Origin: Epiperipatus broadwayi
Lineage: Eukaryota > Onychophora > Udeonychophora > Euonychophora > Peripatidae
NCBI GenBank assembly: GCA_028023455.1
Contig: JAQFVV010006221.1
Coordinates: 2,358,001-2,422,000, forward strand
DNA: 64,000 bases
Direction: 5' to 3'
The notes beneath the pieces are model-generated. The model was not told the DNA's origin. It saw only the letters and a list, made by a program, of their open reading frames with translations, and did not search any database. Position 1 is the first letter of the stretch; the number at the start of each line of letters is the position of its first letter. This document shows positions 1 through 10,106 of the stretch, piece by piece. Made by a program: the position numbers and the translations under genes.

Positions 1-620
1 TTTTTTGTTTCTGATTATTTTTAAAAACGTGAACGAATATTTATTTATTTCTCTTATATTTAATGAATCATGCTTTAAAAGTTTAAATTTTTTGAATATT
101 TATTGCTAAATTACAATATTTTCTTACTGTAAATATAACATAGATTGTTTACATCACAACTAGAAATTTTTAATTTGCTTGAGGCCATATTTACATTAGC
201 TGCTAATATAACATTATATTTTTGAAAATAAAGTATTTCAAGTCAAAATAAGTTATTAAGAATATATATTTCTTGATATCTAATAAATATAGAGCAAATT
301 ATTTAAAAAAAATATTTAAAACCATAATAAATTTGCAAATAAACACATTTTTGTGTCATTGGAAACTGCATTGTCATAAAATTCGAACATTTTATAGCCT
401 TGGCAAGAGACAATGGCTGAACATGTCAGAGCGGGGCTTATGTTTATTGTAAAAGTGAGAATTTTGAATTTCCCACCTTTTAATGCACAATTTTCGGAAA
501 AAAATTTATTATCGTACAATATATCATTTTAAACACATTTTAATGTATAATACTTATGAAAAAATTCACTAGGGGTAAATTGGCCAAAAGATGAAATAAT
601 TCGGGTCAACCAGTTGTAAA
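1..620. other. AT-rich sequence, no gene seen
   Basis: No convincing coding region, RNA gene or repeat boundary is visible. The only open frame is short, minus-strand, and resembles nothing I recognise. Confidence 0.6.
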
Positions 621-621
621 G

Positions 622-1326
622 TTAACACCATCAAAAAATAATAATAATACAAACAACTTGTATTTTTAGCACTCAAAAATAATTAATAGGTCATAATAAA
701 ACTAAGCAGGTATTTCAAAAGACTAGTTCAATTACATTTTTATTAAATTTGTCAGCCCAAGCAATTATATTTTCCATGTGAAAGGGCTATTACGCAAGTG
801 ATTGTGAGAAGTTTATTATATCACATTCATTTTGCAAGTACAAACTGTGATGTGTAATATGTTACAGTGTGATTATATATATCTTTTTAACTCTTTAATT
901 TCTGTGTATCAATTTAATTCATTATTTCTCTAATAATCTCATATAACATATATAATGAAATGTTTACGCAACTATTTATAACTTCCTAACTTTTAAAATT
1001 GCATGTATTCTTAGGAAAATAATGAATTAAAATGATACACAGAAATTAAAGATTTAAAAAATTATATATATAATCATACTGTAATATATTACATGTCACA
1101 GTTTGTACTTGCAAAATGAAATGTGATGTAATAGACTTCTCACAGTTGCTTGTGTAATAGCCCTTTCACATGAATAATGTAATTGCTTGGGCTGAAAAAT
1201 TTAATCAAAATGTAACTGAACTAGTCTTTTGAAATACCCGCTTAGTTTTATTATGATGTATTAATTATTTTTGAGTTCTAAAAATATAAGTTGTTTGTAT
1301 TATTTTTATTTTTTTGATGGTGTTAA
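622..1326. repeat. Long foldback element with TTAA ends
   Basis: The two halves are near-complete inverted copies: the left arm begins TTAACACCATCAAAAAA and the right arm ends TTTTTTGATGGTGTTAA. Arms of about 320 bases meet near position 960. No open reading frame lies inside. The outer TTAA on both sides is what a piggyBac-type insertion would leave, so a non-autonomous piggyBac-like MITE is possible. Because the TTAA is also part of the palindrome this is only suggestive. Mismatches between arms are scattered, so the element is not fresh. Confidence 0.75.
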
Positions 1327-1698
1327 TACGGATTTTTTTTTAGGCAGATGAATACAATATTAAACATGCATGCACAAACTTTTAGGCAACATTGAAATTT
1401 AAGTAGATATAGTGTCTTACCATCTTTTTTTACTCAAAACAATGAAAATTTGGGATCTCCCAAAGACCGAACATGAGGCCATGGAGTTTTTTCAAAGTAA
1501 AAGTGTTCTGCCCTCTTAAATTGCATTGGGATGTTATATTTTGTGGAACTACCTTCTTTAAATAATTGTTTGCTAAAGCCTGCTGTTAAATTTTGCCACT
1601 GTTGTTGTATTTTTTAAACCACCAAATAACCACTTTTGAACTACCTTTTTTAATGTGCCCACTACAAATCCTATACAACTCAGCATGGAAGAAAATTA
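1327..1698. other. AT-rich spacer, no gene seen
   Basis: Nothing recognisable between the foldback and the tandem array. Confidence 0.5.
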
Positions 1699-2273
1699 GT
1701 AATATTTTTTTATAAACAGAGCAAAACTCTCCATACAGTATTGCCACCTGTGCTAAACAGAGTAATCAATGGATGCCAGAAGGCTTGTGCATAAAATCCC
1801 CATCTAATGCCTACTCATCCAATATCCCCAGACTAGTTTCTGGCTTGTGGCCTTAAACTAGTCTGGGGATATTGTATGAGTAGACATTAGATGGGGATTT
1901 TATGCACAAGCCTTCTGGCATCCATTGATTACTCTGTTTAGCACAGGTGGTAATACTGTGTGGAGAGTTTTGCTCTGTTTATCAACAATTAATGTGCTAG
2001 TATAGGAAATGTGATCATGTGATGCTTAATGGTTTAACACCAATCCTGCCTAATAGGATAGTGGTGGCTATGGTTGTAAAAGAGCCAAAGACACCAAAAT
2101 GTATGGGTGCTGAACTGAGTTCAGACCCATATGACTATATAGCTATTGAGCTTAGATTGAAAATATTTTTTGTGTTTTCAATTTCATTCTCATAGTTTAG
2201 TAGTTAAGTAGAGATAAAAGGTGGTTGCTAGAGGGTTGCATTAGATCCTAAGATCTAGATGCAGTGCTCTCAG

Positions 2274-2332
2274 ATCCAAAGCTCCTCACTGACGAAGGCC
2301 ACAAGCCAGAAACTAGTCTGGGGATATTGGAT
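2274..2332 (+). ncRNA. Family A hammerhead ribozyme motif, unit 1/2 junction
   Basis: Helix I outer ATCCAA (2274-2279) pairs with TTGGAT (2327-2332). Internal loop is AGC/TA. Helix I inner TCCTCA (2283-2288) pairs with TGGGGA (2319-2324). The core is CTGACGA at 2289-2295 (position 7 is variable in hammerheads). Helix II GGC/GCC closes loop CACAA, with an A·A at positions 10.1/11.1 instead of the usual G-C. GAAA lies at 2309-2312, then CTAGTC. Predicted cleavage is after C2318 in a GUC triplet. Helix III ACTAGT is self-complementary but too short to close well alone, suggesting dimer action. The same layout recurs at the next two junctions. Confidence 0.75.
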
Positions 2333-2722
2333 GAGTAGGCATTAGATAGGGATTTTATGCACAAGCCTTCTGGCATCCATTGATTACTCTGTTTAGCACA
2401 GGTGGCAATACTGTATGGAGAGTTTTGCTCTGTTTATCAACAATTAATGTGCTAGTATAAGAAATGTGATCATGTGATGCTTAATGGTTTAACACCAATC
2501 CTGCCTAATAGGATAGTGGTGGCTATGGTTGTAAAAAAGCCAAAGACACCAAAATGTATGGGTGCTGAACTGAGTTCAGACCCATATGACTATATAGCTA
2601 TTAGATTGAAAATATTTTTTGTGTTTTCAATTTCATTCTCATAGTTTAGTAGTTAAGTAGAGATAAAAGGTGGTTGCTAGAGGGTTGCATTAGATCCTAA
2701 GATCTAGATGCAGTGCTCTCAG

Positions 2723-2781
2723 TTCCAAAGCTCCTCACTGACGAAGGCCACAAGCCAGAAACTAGTCTGGGGATATTGGAT
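2723..2781 (+). ncRNA. Family A hammerhead ribozyme motif, unit 2/3 junction
   Basis: Same layout as at 2274. Core CTGACGA at 2738-2744, GAAA at 2758-2761, predicted cleavage after C2767. Outer helix I here is TTCCAA against TTGGAT, so one pair is lost. Inner helix I and helix II are unchanged. Confidence 0.72.
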
Positions 2782-3178
2782 GAGTAGGCATTAGATGGGG
2801 ATTTTATGCACAAGCCTTCTAGCATCCATTGATTACTCTGTTTAGCACAGGTGGCAATACTGTATGGAGAGTTTTGCTCTGTTTATCAACAATTAATGTG
2901 CTAGTATAAGAAATGTGATCATGTGATGCTTAATGGTTTAACACCAATCCTGCCTAATAGGATAGTGGTGGCTATGGTTGTAAAAAAGCCAAAGACATCA
3001 AAATGTATGGGTGCTGAACTGAGTTCAGACCATATGACTATATAAGCTATTGAGCTTAGATTGAAAATATTTTTTGTGTTTTCAAATTTCATTCTCATAG
3101 TTTAGTAGTTAAGTAGAGATAAAAGGTGGTTGCTAGAGGGTTGAATTAGATCCTAAGATCTAGATGCAGTGCTCTCAG

Positions 3179-3237
3179 ATCCAAAGCTCCTCACTGATGA
3201 AGGCCACAAGCCAGAAACTAGTCTGGGGATATTGGAT
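3179..3237 (+). ncRNA. Family A hammerhead ribozyme motif, unit 3/4 junction
   Basis: Core CTGATGA at 3194-3200 (the canonical form, with T at variable position 7), GAAA at 3214-3217, predicted cleavage after C3223. Both parts of helix I (ATCCAA/TTGGAT and TCCTCA/TGGGGA) are intact. Confidence 0.75.
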
Positions 3238-3392
3238 GAGTAGGCATTAGATGGGGATTTTATGCACAAGCCTTCTGGCATCCATTGATTACTCTGTTTA
3301 GCACAGGTGGCAATACTGTATGGAGAGTTTTGCTCTGTTTATCAACAATTAATGTGCTAGTATAGGAAATGTGATCATGTAATATTTTTTTA

Positions 3393-4715
3393 CCACAGAT
3401 CTCTATAAATCTATTTTAAAAACTTATAATATTTAAATGATATGCCATAATTTCAAAGCAGAGAATAATTAATTTGATAAATTTTTGGGAAAGACAATTA
3501 GCAGCTCTCTGATATAATGTTCTTATTGCTTTTTAGCTTATATAAATCACTGCTTTGAACTCTGATCACACAGGCACATTTGCAAATGTTGAAAGTTTTT
3601 TATTTTTTAAATAGGAGGGGGATTGTGTTTTATATATTAGACCAAATTATGTTTTTGTAATTTATAGCTACTTTTATTTTTTAAATTGCATTCCTGCATC
3701 CTCCATTAATGAAGCTTCGTTAATTTTTTTGAGATTTAGTATTATAGTTTTTATAATTTGAATTTTTCTTCATGTGGAAGAAGTGGCATGTTGCGTTTGA
3801 TATATTTTCACCAATTTCTGTTTTTGTAATTCAAATTTTATAGCATTTTCTTAGATTTTTTTTTGATTTGTATTTTAGAAGGATTTGTTCTGTTTGCTTT
3901 GCCTTAGGTGTTTTAATTTTTTGATTTCAGTAATTTTTAGATAGAAATTTATCACTTGCAGGTTTCTTGGGGGTTCTTGATGGGACTGCAGTGTTACCTA
4001 GTGGCCACAGTACACCTAACCAACTACTACCAAATATTGTTATTGCATAGTGTGACCAATGACCGAACTATAGATTTTACTCTGTTATAAATAATATTTA
4101 AACCATAAGGACATTTCTTCATTATTTTTGATTTTATTTTGTGTCAGTAATAAAGAGAGTAAAAAAATAATAAAATAGACCATTGTAATTATCATAAAAT
4201 AATATTTTTATATACAACTGCAAAAGTACTTTTATGAATTGAGCTAACAAAATTATATCTAATAGTAGATAAAATGTATTATTGAAAATTTAAAAGACAT
4301 ATCAAACATAGATTTGGAGCTAAATAAATACAATCAAAATGATAGGAAAAAATATGTTATTTGTATATTTATTATTTTGTCAACTATTTGACTTGGTTAA
4401 TCAAAACAGTTTTTGTCAGTGTTTGAAATTAGCTGATCGTCCACTAACTATTTATTGAAATTTTACAACTTTTTTATGATAAAATAAAATAAAAAACTTT
4501 TACTGCTGATGGAAAATCTGAGGCAATTAAAAGGGAAAATGTTGTTCAACAAGCATGTGCACTATCTTCAAATTTATTTTTTTATGCTTATGGCAATAGT
4601 CTGTAGGCAATTCATGAATCAAGCATAAATCCAGAATACATTTGATAGTGAGCTTTTAATTTGAATCGATTAAAACCAAAAAAATATAAGCATCACTTTA
4701 GTTTTCAAGTTTAAT
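3393..4715. other. AT-rich sequence, no gene seen
   Basis: No gene, RNA or repeat boundary could be supported in this stretch. Confidence 0.5.
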
Positions 4716-5060
4716 ATAATCCAAAGTTTTGAAATACAGGCATTCTTATACCTGGAACTTAATTGTAAATATAGGGGATTTGAACTCAGACTTTCAAGCA
4801 ACCTTCAACTATTCACATGACCACACACATGTGTAAAAAATAAATAATCTCCAATATATGCATTTCACACTGAACCAGCACTCATCAGTTGGTCCAGATT
4901 ATTTTCTCCCACACACATATATAATCAGTGTTTAGTTTATATTAAGATAATAAATCTACTTTGTGTGTGGTCATGTGTATCAGTAGTATTAGATAGTGTG
5001 AATAGATGAAGATTGCTTGAAAGTCTGAGTTCCAATCCCCTATATTTATAATCCAAAGTT
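4716..5060 (-). mobile_element. Family R2 hammerhead element with 13-bp target duplication
   Basis: A non-coding element flanked by the direct repeat ATAATCCAAAGTT at 4716-4728 and 5048-5060. Its ends are inverted: from about 4762 the sequence reads AATATAGGGGATTTGAACTC and the complement appears before 5048. A minus-strand hammerhead motif lies at 4843-4903. Related copies occur at about 15351, 42484-43480 and 59930-60320. The 13-base duplication favours target-primed retro-insertion over cut-and-paste transposition. No open reading frame is present. Confidence 0.78.
4843..4903 (-). ncRNA. Family R2 type I hammerhead ribozyme, best copy
   Basis: Read on the minus strand. Outer helix I AATAATC pairs perfectly with GATTATT. 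Internal loop is TGGA/A. Inner helix I CCAA pairs with TTGG. The core is CTGATGA (plus positions 4882-4888). Helix II is GTGCT/AGTGT with wobble pairs, loop GGTTC. GAAA follows, then a short helix III ATGCATAT with cleavage triplet AUA, predicted between plus positions 4855 and 4854. All invariant core bases (C3, U4, G5, A6, G8, A9, G12, A13, A14) and the A15.1-U16.1 pair are present. The wobble pairs in helix II may weaken it. Confidence 0.85.
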
Positions 5061-5294
5061 ATAAATAATTTTCAAAACCCTTAATCTTTATCAGCAAATG
5101 AAAAAACAAGATCTTTTGCAATTTTTACTTGGTTGATTATTAACTTGAGAATGGGAAACACTTGAAATATTTTGGCCACTATTTATATAAAAAAAAAATG
5201 AATTTGGGTTCAATACAATATAGATTCTAAAATATTGCTGATATACTTAAAAATTTAAATAATGAATCTTTTATCATAGGAATATAACTACTAT

Positions 5295-5462
5295 TATGAA
5301 ATTATATCATAAAATACTAAATCATCCATGCAATTTACTACTGTTACACAATGCTTTACTTACCACCCTCTTTTACATACAGTTTTGATTACCTCAGCAA
5401 TAATCTTCAGAGCATTGTGTAACAGTAGTAAAGTGCATGGATGATTTAGTATTATATGATAT
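5295..5462. repeat. Short foldback
   Basis: Inverted arms containing ATCATCCATGCA and its complement, each followed by a shared block CTACTGTTACACAATGCT, around a loop near 5375. Non-coding, with a small-MITE appearance. No target duplication identified. Confidence 0.65.
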
Positions 5463-5985
5463 ACATTTGGCAATGCAATAAGAAAGATTCGTTATTATAA
5501 TATTACTTATATGAAGAAATCTTATTTTGACATATTTATGGTATAAAGTAAAATGTGAATCCTCTATTGATATAATAAAGGTGCATTAAAATTTTTTTAA
5601 GAATATTTCATAAAATTCTGTAAATAGGATAGCAAGATCATACCAGTAAAATAGTATGCTTTCAGTGTACTACCAGTGATACTATTGAATATGTTATTAA
5701 AAATACTCATTGTTTTGTGGACCATGATTGCAGATAAAGCAGGAGCATGGTTTAGTTTAAAGAGGTAATACCAATTTACTTTATGAAGATTATGTCAAAT
5801 GCTGCATTGATAAGATTTTAGCTTGAAGGTATGGACGTGAAAAGAATATAATGAAGAACTTTGATTAGATGAAGTGTTGAAGTTTTTTAAAAAGTAAAGT
5901 CCATTGCTGAAGTTAATATTTTTTTGAGAATCCTAATGATAGGTTGGACTAAATTTACAACTTTTTATTTGTAATAAACTAAAGA
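5463..5985. other. AT-rich sequence, no gene seen
   Basis: Nothing recognisable. Confidence 0.5.
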
Positions 5986-5989
5986 TAAG

Positions 5990-6198
5990 CTTTTCAAGCT
6001 AATTCACATGTGCTTTATGAATCTTAATAATAAATGAATACTTTCACTTCCAACACAAGATAAAGTCTTTGCAAAAGAATAGAATGAATCCACCTATTCT
6101 TTCAACCCAAATGCTTAAGTATGGACAAATCTTAAGACTGGAAATGAAAGTGTGAAGATAAACCAATCACTTTAAATTGCTTTTTACTATGCCTGAAT
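5990..6198 (+). repeat. Family E MITE-like repeat, diverged copy
   Basis: Aligns end to end by eye with 8192-8420: shared blocks include TTCAAGCTAATT, AATAATAAATGAATA, CACAAGATA versus TACAAGATA, and TCACTTTAAATT. This copy lacks the right-hand inverted terminus. Non-coding. Confidence 0.65.
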
Positions 6199-6199
6199 G

Positions 6200-6870
6200 A
6201 ATGATGCCAGCGAAATTTTCTAGAATTTACGATATGTCATTCTTAAATGAAACTAAACATATGTAAATGAGACATTTATTTGATAAAGTTTACCATTATT
6301 CTTAATTATATTTTCAGAAATTTTAAATTATTTGTTAAAAATATAGATTTGCAAATAAAAATTGTTTTTACAAATATTATTTCAACTTTATAAATATAAA
6401 AAACAACAACTGAAATATGTAGTACGATTTGTAAAAGAAAAACAACTTTTTTCTTAATGAATCATTACTATATTACTAGTTGAAATATTAAATGGGGAAA
6501 AATATCAGAATTGTTTTATTTTACTTAGTAAAGAATCAAATGAATTATTGTTCAGACTAATTATAGCTAATGAAATTCTATTTAAAATTAAAAATACTGT
6601 TCATAAATTTTTTTAAAAAAAGAATCTGCTACCCAATATGAATGCATTCTGATTCAGCCAACAATCCATTGCTGCTATATATTATTGATTTCTCTTGACT
6701 GATTTTCTTATAAAGTAAATATTTTTGAATAAAATCTGAATCTAGTCTTATTATTTTTCTAAAAAAAAAAATAAAGATTACATAAATATTCTGTAAAAAA
6801 TAATCCTAAATATGTAATCAAACTATGTAAAATGTTTTCAGTTTTAAAACCTAACAAAAGAATGAATTAA
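6200..6870. other. AT-rich sequence, no gene seen
   Basis: Nothing recognisable. Confidence 0.5.
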
Positions 6871-6972
6871 AACAGGCAAAACTCTCCATACAATAATGCC
6901 ACTCAGTGCAAGCCATTGTAATCAATGGATGCCAGAAGGCTTGTGCATAAAATACCCATCTAGTACTTACTC

Positions 6973-7031
6973 ATCCAATATCCCCAGACTAATTTCTGGC
7001 TTGTGGCCTTTGCCAGTGAGGAGCCTTGGAT
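6973..7031 (-). ncRNA. Family A hammerhead motif, degenerate
   Basis: Minus-strand layout as at 2274, but the core reads CTGGCAA, losing A6 and G8, so it is probably inactive. Helix I and helix II sequences are still recognisable. Confidence 0.55.
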
Positions 7032-7058
7032 CTTAAGATCTAGGTGCAGTACTCTCAG

Positions 7059-7117
7059 ATCCAAGGCTCCTAACTGACAAAGGCCACAAGCCAGAAAATA
7101 GTCTGGGGATATTGAAT
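7059..7117 (+). ncRNA. Family A hammerhead motif, degenerate
   Basis: Core CTGACAA (G8 to A) and GAAAATAGTC in place of GAAACTAGTC. Helix I outer pairing is reduced. Probably inactive. Confidence 0.55.
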
Positions 7118-7690
7118 GAGTAGGCACTAGATAGGGATTTTACGCACAAGCCTTCTTGCATCCATTGATTGATTACTCTGGCTTGCCCTGAGTGGCAATA
7201 CTGTATGGAGAGTTTTGCCTGTTTTGATAAGTTATAAGCAAGCATAAGAAATGGTGATCATGTGATATTTATTGGCTTAAAATAATGAATACATTCAAAG
7301 CAGAAAAACTAGAAACACCAATCAGTAACATTACAAGTTGGATATTGGCTTATTTGTAAAAAAAAATCCCTGTACAATACTGATATGTTCAGATTTTTTT
7401 GAATTAATAAATCAATAATGTTTTAGTTCCAGTTTTGATTGTCAAATAATAGCCACAAGAAGATGAATTAAAGTGGGGGCACAGCAACTCCATCATATCA
7501 CTGGAGTCACTTCATTTAAGTCAATTAAAAATTTTAAAAATATTATTTGTAGAAAATTAAATGGCTTAAAGCATCAGCATGCCATGTATGTAAACACAAT
7601 TTTGCTTCACTCATTGATTTATATAATTATCTCAAAATTCATCTGCAATTTTTAATTTTTAGTCTATTTATTCTTAGTATTTTTTATATG

Positions 7691-7759
7691 TCAGACCGGG
7701 AAGCGAACTCGGGCCGGCTGCTTGGAAGGCAGCTACACTAACCACTAGGCCACCAATGC
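7691..7759 (-). repeat. tRNA-Gly(TCC)-derived SINE head or tRNA pseudogene
   Basis: On the minus strand the sequence begins GCATTGGTGGCCTAGTGG and has an anticodon arm GCTGC-CTTCCAA-GCAGC (7-base loop, anticodon TCC). The T arm is CCGAG-TTCGCTT-CCCGG, with one mismatched pair. The D-arm/A-box and T-arm/B-box regions look like tRNA-Gly. The 3' acceptor strand (GGTCTGA) does not pair with the 5' GCATTGG, so it is not a functional tRNA. The body runs on into TATAAAAAA, as expected for a short tRNA-derived SINE or a tRNA pseudogene. Confidence 0.75.
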
Positions 7760-8191
7760 TTGATTATTTATTCTTTTTTTTTTTCCAGTCTTTTGGGAAA
7801 AAAAAAACATCTGAAAGTAGAACATTTGATACTTATACATTATTCTGATAGTGATGAAAGTCGCCAACATGAACAAATATGTATATAAAGACCAAATTAA
7901 ATACATTTACAATGTTTTAAAAAAGAAAAAAATAGTTTTTTAAATGGACAGAATTGCACAATTATATATAACTGTTACTTTTTTTTTGGTTTGGTTACCA
8001 CTTGTAATAAATGTAAATTGTTAACTTGTTGGAAAATCATTTCTAGCAAAAATGTAAATGCGTTTTTGTTTTACTTTCACTAAATAATGCTATAGGTGGC
8101 CATTTTTCAAAATAAAAAATCTTTATAAGTTTAGATGGTGGAAGACAATTTCTCACAAATAATATAAATGTGTGTTTTACATTCAAATATC
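7760..8191. other. AT-rich sequence, no gene seen
   Basis: Poly-T/A tracts flank the tRNA-derived sequence. Nothing else recognised. Confidence 0.5.
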
Positions 8192-8453
8192 AGCCTTTCA
8201 AGCTAATTGTGCATACGCTTTTACGAGTGTTAATAATAATAAATGAATATTTTCTCTCCAATACAAGATATAGTATTTATGCAGGAATAAAATGAATCCA
8301 CTTATTCCTATGACTCAAATGCTTATATATGAGCAAATCTGAAGTACTGGCAAACAAAGCGTCAAGATCGAACAGTCACTTTAAATTACTATATACGATG
8401 TCTGATTATTATTAACACTTGTAAAAGCGTATGCACAATTAGCTTGAAAGGCT
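8192..8453. repeat. Family E MITE with about 33-bp inverted ends
   Basis: Left end AGCCTTTCAAGCTAATTGTG continues CATACGCTTTTAC and the right end is its complement, closing at 8453. About 260 bases, non-coding. A second diverged copy lies at 5990-6198. No clear target-site duplication. Confidence 0.75.
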
Positions 8454-8892
8454 ACGCTATATAAAATAAATGCTTATAAATGTGTGTTTGTAGATGTTTG
8501 TATCATTCCAGTAAATAAAATCATAGATAATCATTTTTCCAAATAAATTTTTAATTGATTGATGAAGTTTGTCAGAAATTCCTATGTAGATGTTATTTTC
8601 TGAGATCACAGGATTAGAAAATTATTACCAGACTAATAATATGTATGTGAAAATGCCACCACTGAACTAAAATACAGGCAATCCTTGACTTTCGTACCTA
8701 ATTGGTTCCTGAAACGTGTAAGAAAGTTGAAATATAGGAAAGTAGAGCAATATTAAAAAAAAACATCAAAAAGTATTTTTAAAATATTTATTTTTTAAAT
8801 AGGTGTATTAGCATATACATAAATAACACTTTATTGATTAGTATCTGGTGTTTTCTTTATATTTTATCAAGAGATAGTTGAATAGTCCAGAC

Positions 8893-9505
8893 ACCAAGGT
8901 TGATTACAATTCCTGACAATAAAATTTATTATATATATCACATTAATGCAATAATTATATATATATTAAAAAATTACCACTTACTATCAGATTTTTTAAA
9001 AATGTGTAATCATGTTCAATAATTAATTTATTAATAGAAAATAAATAAGTAAATTGACATTTAATTGCTTATGGCTATTTTGTCTTTCAATTATGGATAA
9101 GAAAATATAAAACCCTTTTTTTTAATAAACATTAAAACTTAACTCCCTTCCCTCTACCTTTTCTCATTTTATATAAATTTAAAAATATTTTTCCTTACAA
9201 CTTTTTATTATATATATAGGAAAATGATTAAAAGATAGGGAGGAGTTAAAAAAAAAATGATAGGGAGGAGTTTAAATTTTAATGTTTAAAAAAAGGGGTT
9301 TTGTTCCTAGCAATAATTGAAAGCAATTAAATGCCAATTTATTTATTTTTTAATTGACAAATTAATTATTAGACAGGATTATTATGTTTTTTTAAAAATC
9401 TGATAAGTGGAATTTTTTAATATATATATAATTATTGCATTAATGTGATATATATATAATGAGTTTTATTGACAGAATTATCTGTAATCAATCTAGATGC
9501 CCAGG
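8893..9505. repeat. Long foldback, about 610 bp
   Basis: Left arm from about 8893 (AGTCCAGACACCAAGGTTGA) is the inverted counterpart of the end near 9505. Inner matching blocks include TATCACATTAATGCAATAATT with its complement near 9430, and CTCCC-containing blocks near 9145 and 9240-9270. Centre near 9200. Non-coding. Mismatches are frequent, so it is old. Confidence 0.7.
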
Positions 9506-9743
9506 CTAATCCACAAGTATCTCTTCTTTTTCTTTTCTTAATAAAAAGTTCTATAACATGTTTTGTCTTTTTCTATTGCCCTAGTAATAACTGAAGCACA
9601 GGCTTGTTAGAATGTATGAAAGTCGAAGACCACCTGTATTAATGATTTTTTAACTAATTGTAAAGATAAAAAATAATAAAATGTTTTTAATATGATTGCT
9701 AGTTTTATCTTTATTAATTGAGGGGGGGGGGAGCTGCTGTCAA

Positions 9744-9844
9744 GCATTGGTGGTCGAGAGGTCAGTGACAGCTGCTTTACAAGTAGTTGTCCTGGGTTAG
9801 CGGGTTTGCTTTCCATCTGATGCTATGACACATGAGAAAAAAAA
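9744..9844 (+). repeat. tRNA-derived SINE
   Basis: Begins GCATTGGTGGTCGAGAGGTC (tRNA-like A-box region), has a B-box-like GCGGGTTTGCTTTCC, then GATGCTATGACAC and an A-rich tail. The same body occurs at 47033-47142 and twice at 50032-50240. A possible imperfect flanking duplication (GAGCTGC / AAGCTGC) is visible. Confidence 0.75.
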
Positions 9845-10106
9845 GCTGCCTCATAATTATCCAATTCAATTATCATTTAAAAAGATTGCCATTTAAAATT
9901 AAAAACATTACCAAATGTACAAATATTTAAACAAGTAAACTTATTTTTACACAACATTATTGCATAAGGAATGATGCACATCCCTATGGAAGTAAATAAC
10001 TTAGGTTTGAATCTATTTAAAAGTTACAAATATTTTCACATAGATGAGATTTCTGCACATGTTTAAATTTGGGAAAGGGGGGAGTATTCAGGCTGTCTAT
10101 CCAATT
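9845..10106. other. AT-rich spacer
   Basis: Nothing recognised. Confidence 0.4.

Larger units (their letters stand above)
1699..3392 (+). mobile_element. Family A hammerhead repeat array (retrozyme-like multimer)
   Basis: A tandem array whose units are bounded by hammerhead cleavage triplets (GTC) ending at 1863, 2318, 2767 and 3223, giving units of 455, 449 and 456 bases plus a partial unit to about 3378. The first 140 bases (1713-1853) are an inverted partial copy joined head to head with the array. The whole structure is flanked by a 14-base direct repeat, GTAATATTTTTTTA, at 1699-1712 and 3379-3392. That looks like a single target-site duplication around the complete multimer. No protein is encoded. 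Units share a block with GATCCTAAGATCTAGATGCA and end in inverted sequences containing CAAAACTCTCCATACAGTA. What is seen: periodicity, motifs and flanking repeat. Inferred: insertion as a concatemeric RNA copy. Confidence 0.8.
6875..7275. mobile_element. Family A foldback (inverted dimer)
   Basis: Left arm begins GGCAAAACTCTCCATACA and the right arm carries the complement at about 7203-7220. The arms meet near 7030-7060 at the GATCTTAAGATC palindrome. Each arm carries an outward-reading hammerhead motif (6973-7031 minus, 7059-7117 plus), so the element is two family A ends joined head to head. Open frames on either strand are incidental. Confidence 0.75.

Noticed and set aside
1699-3392. CRISPR-like array
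   Set aside because: Units are about 455 bases and near-identical throughout, with no short repeat and unique spacer pattern. The sequence is eukaryotic.
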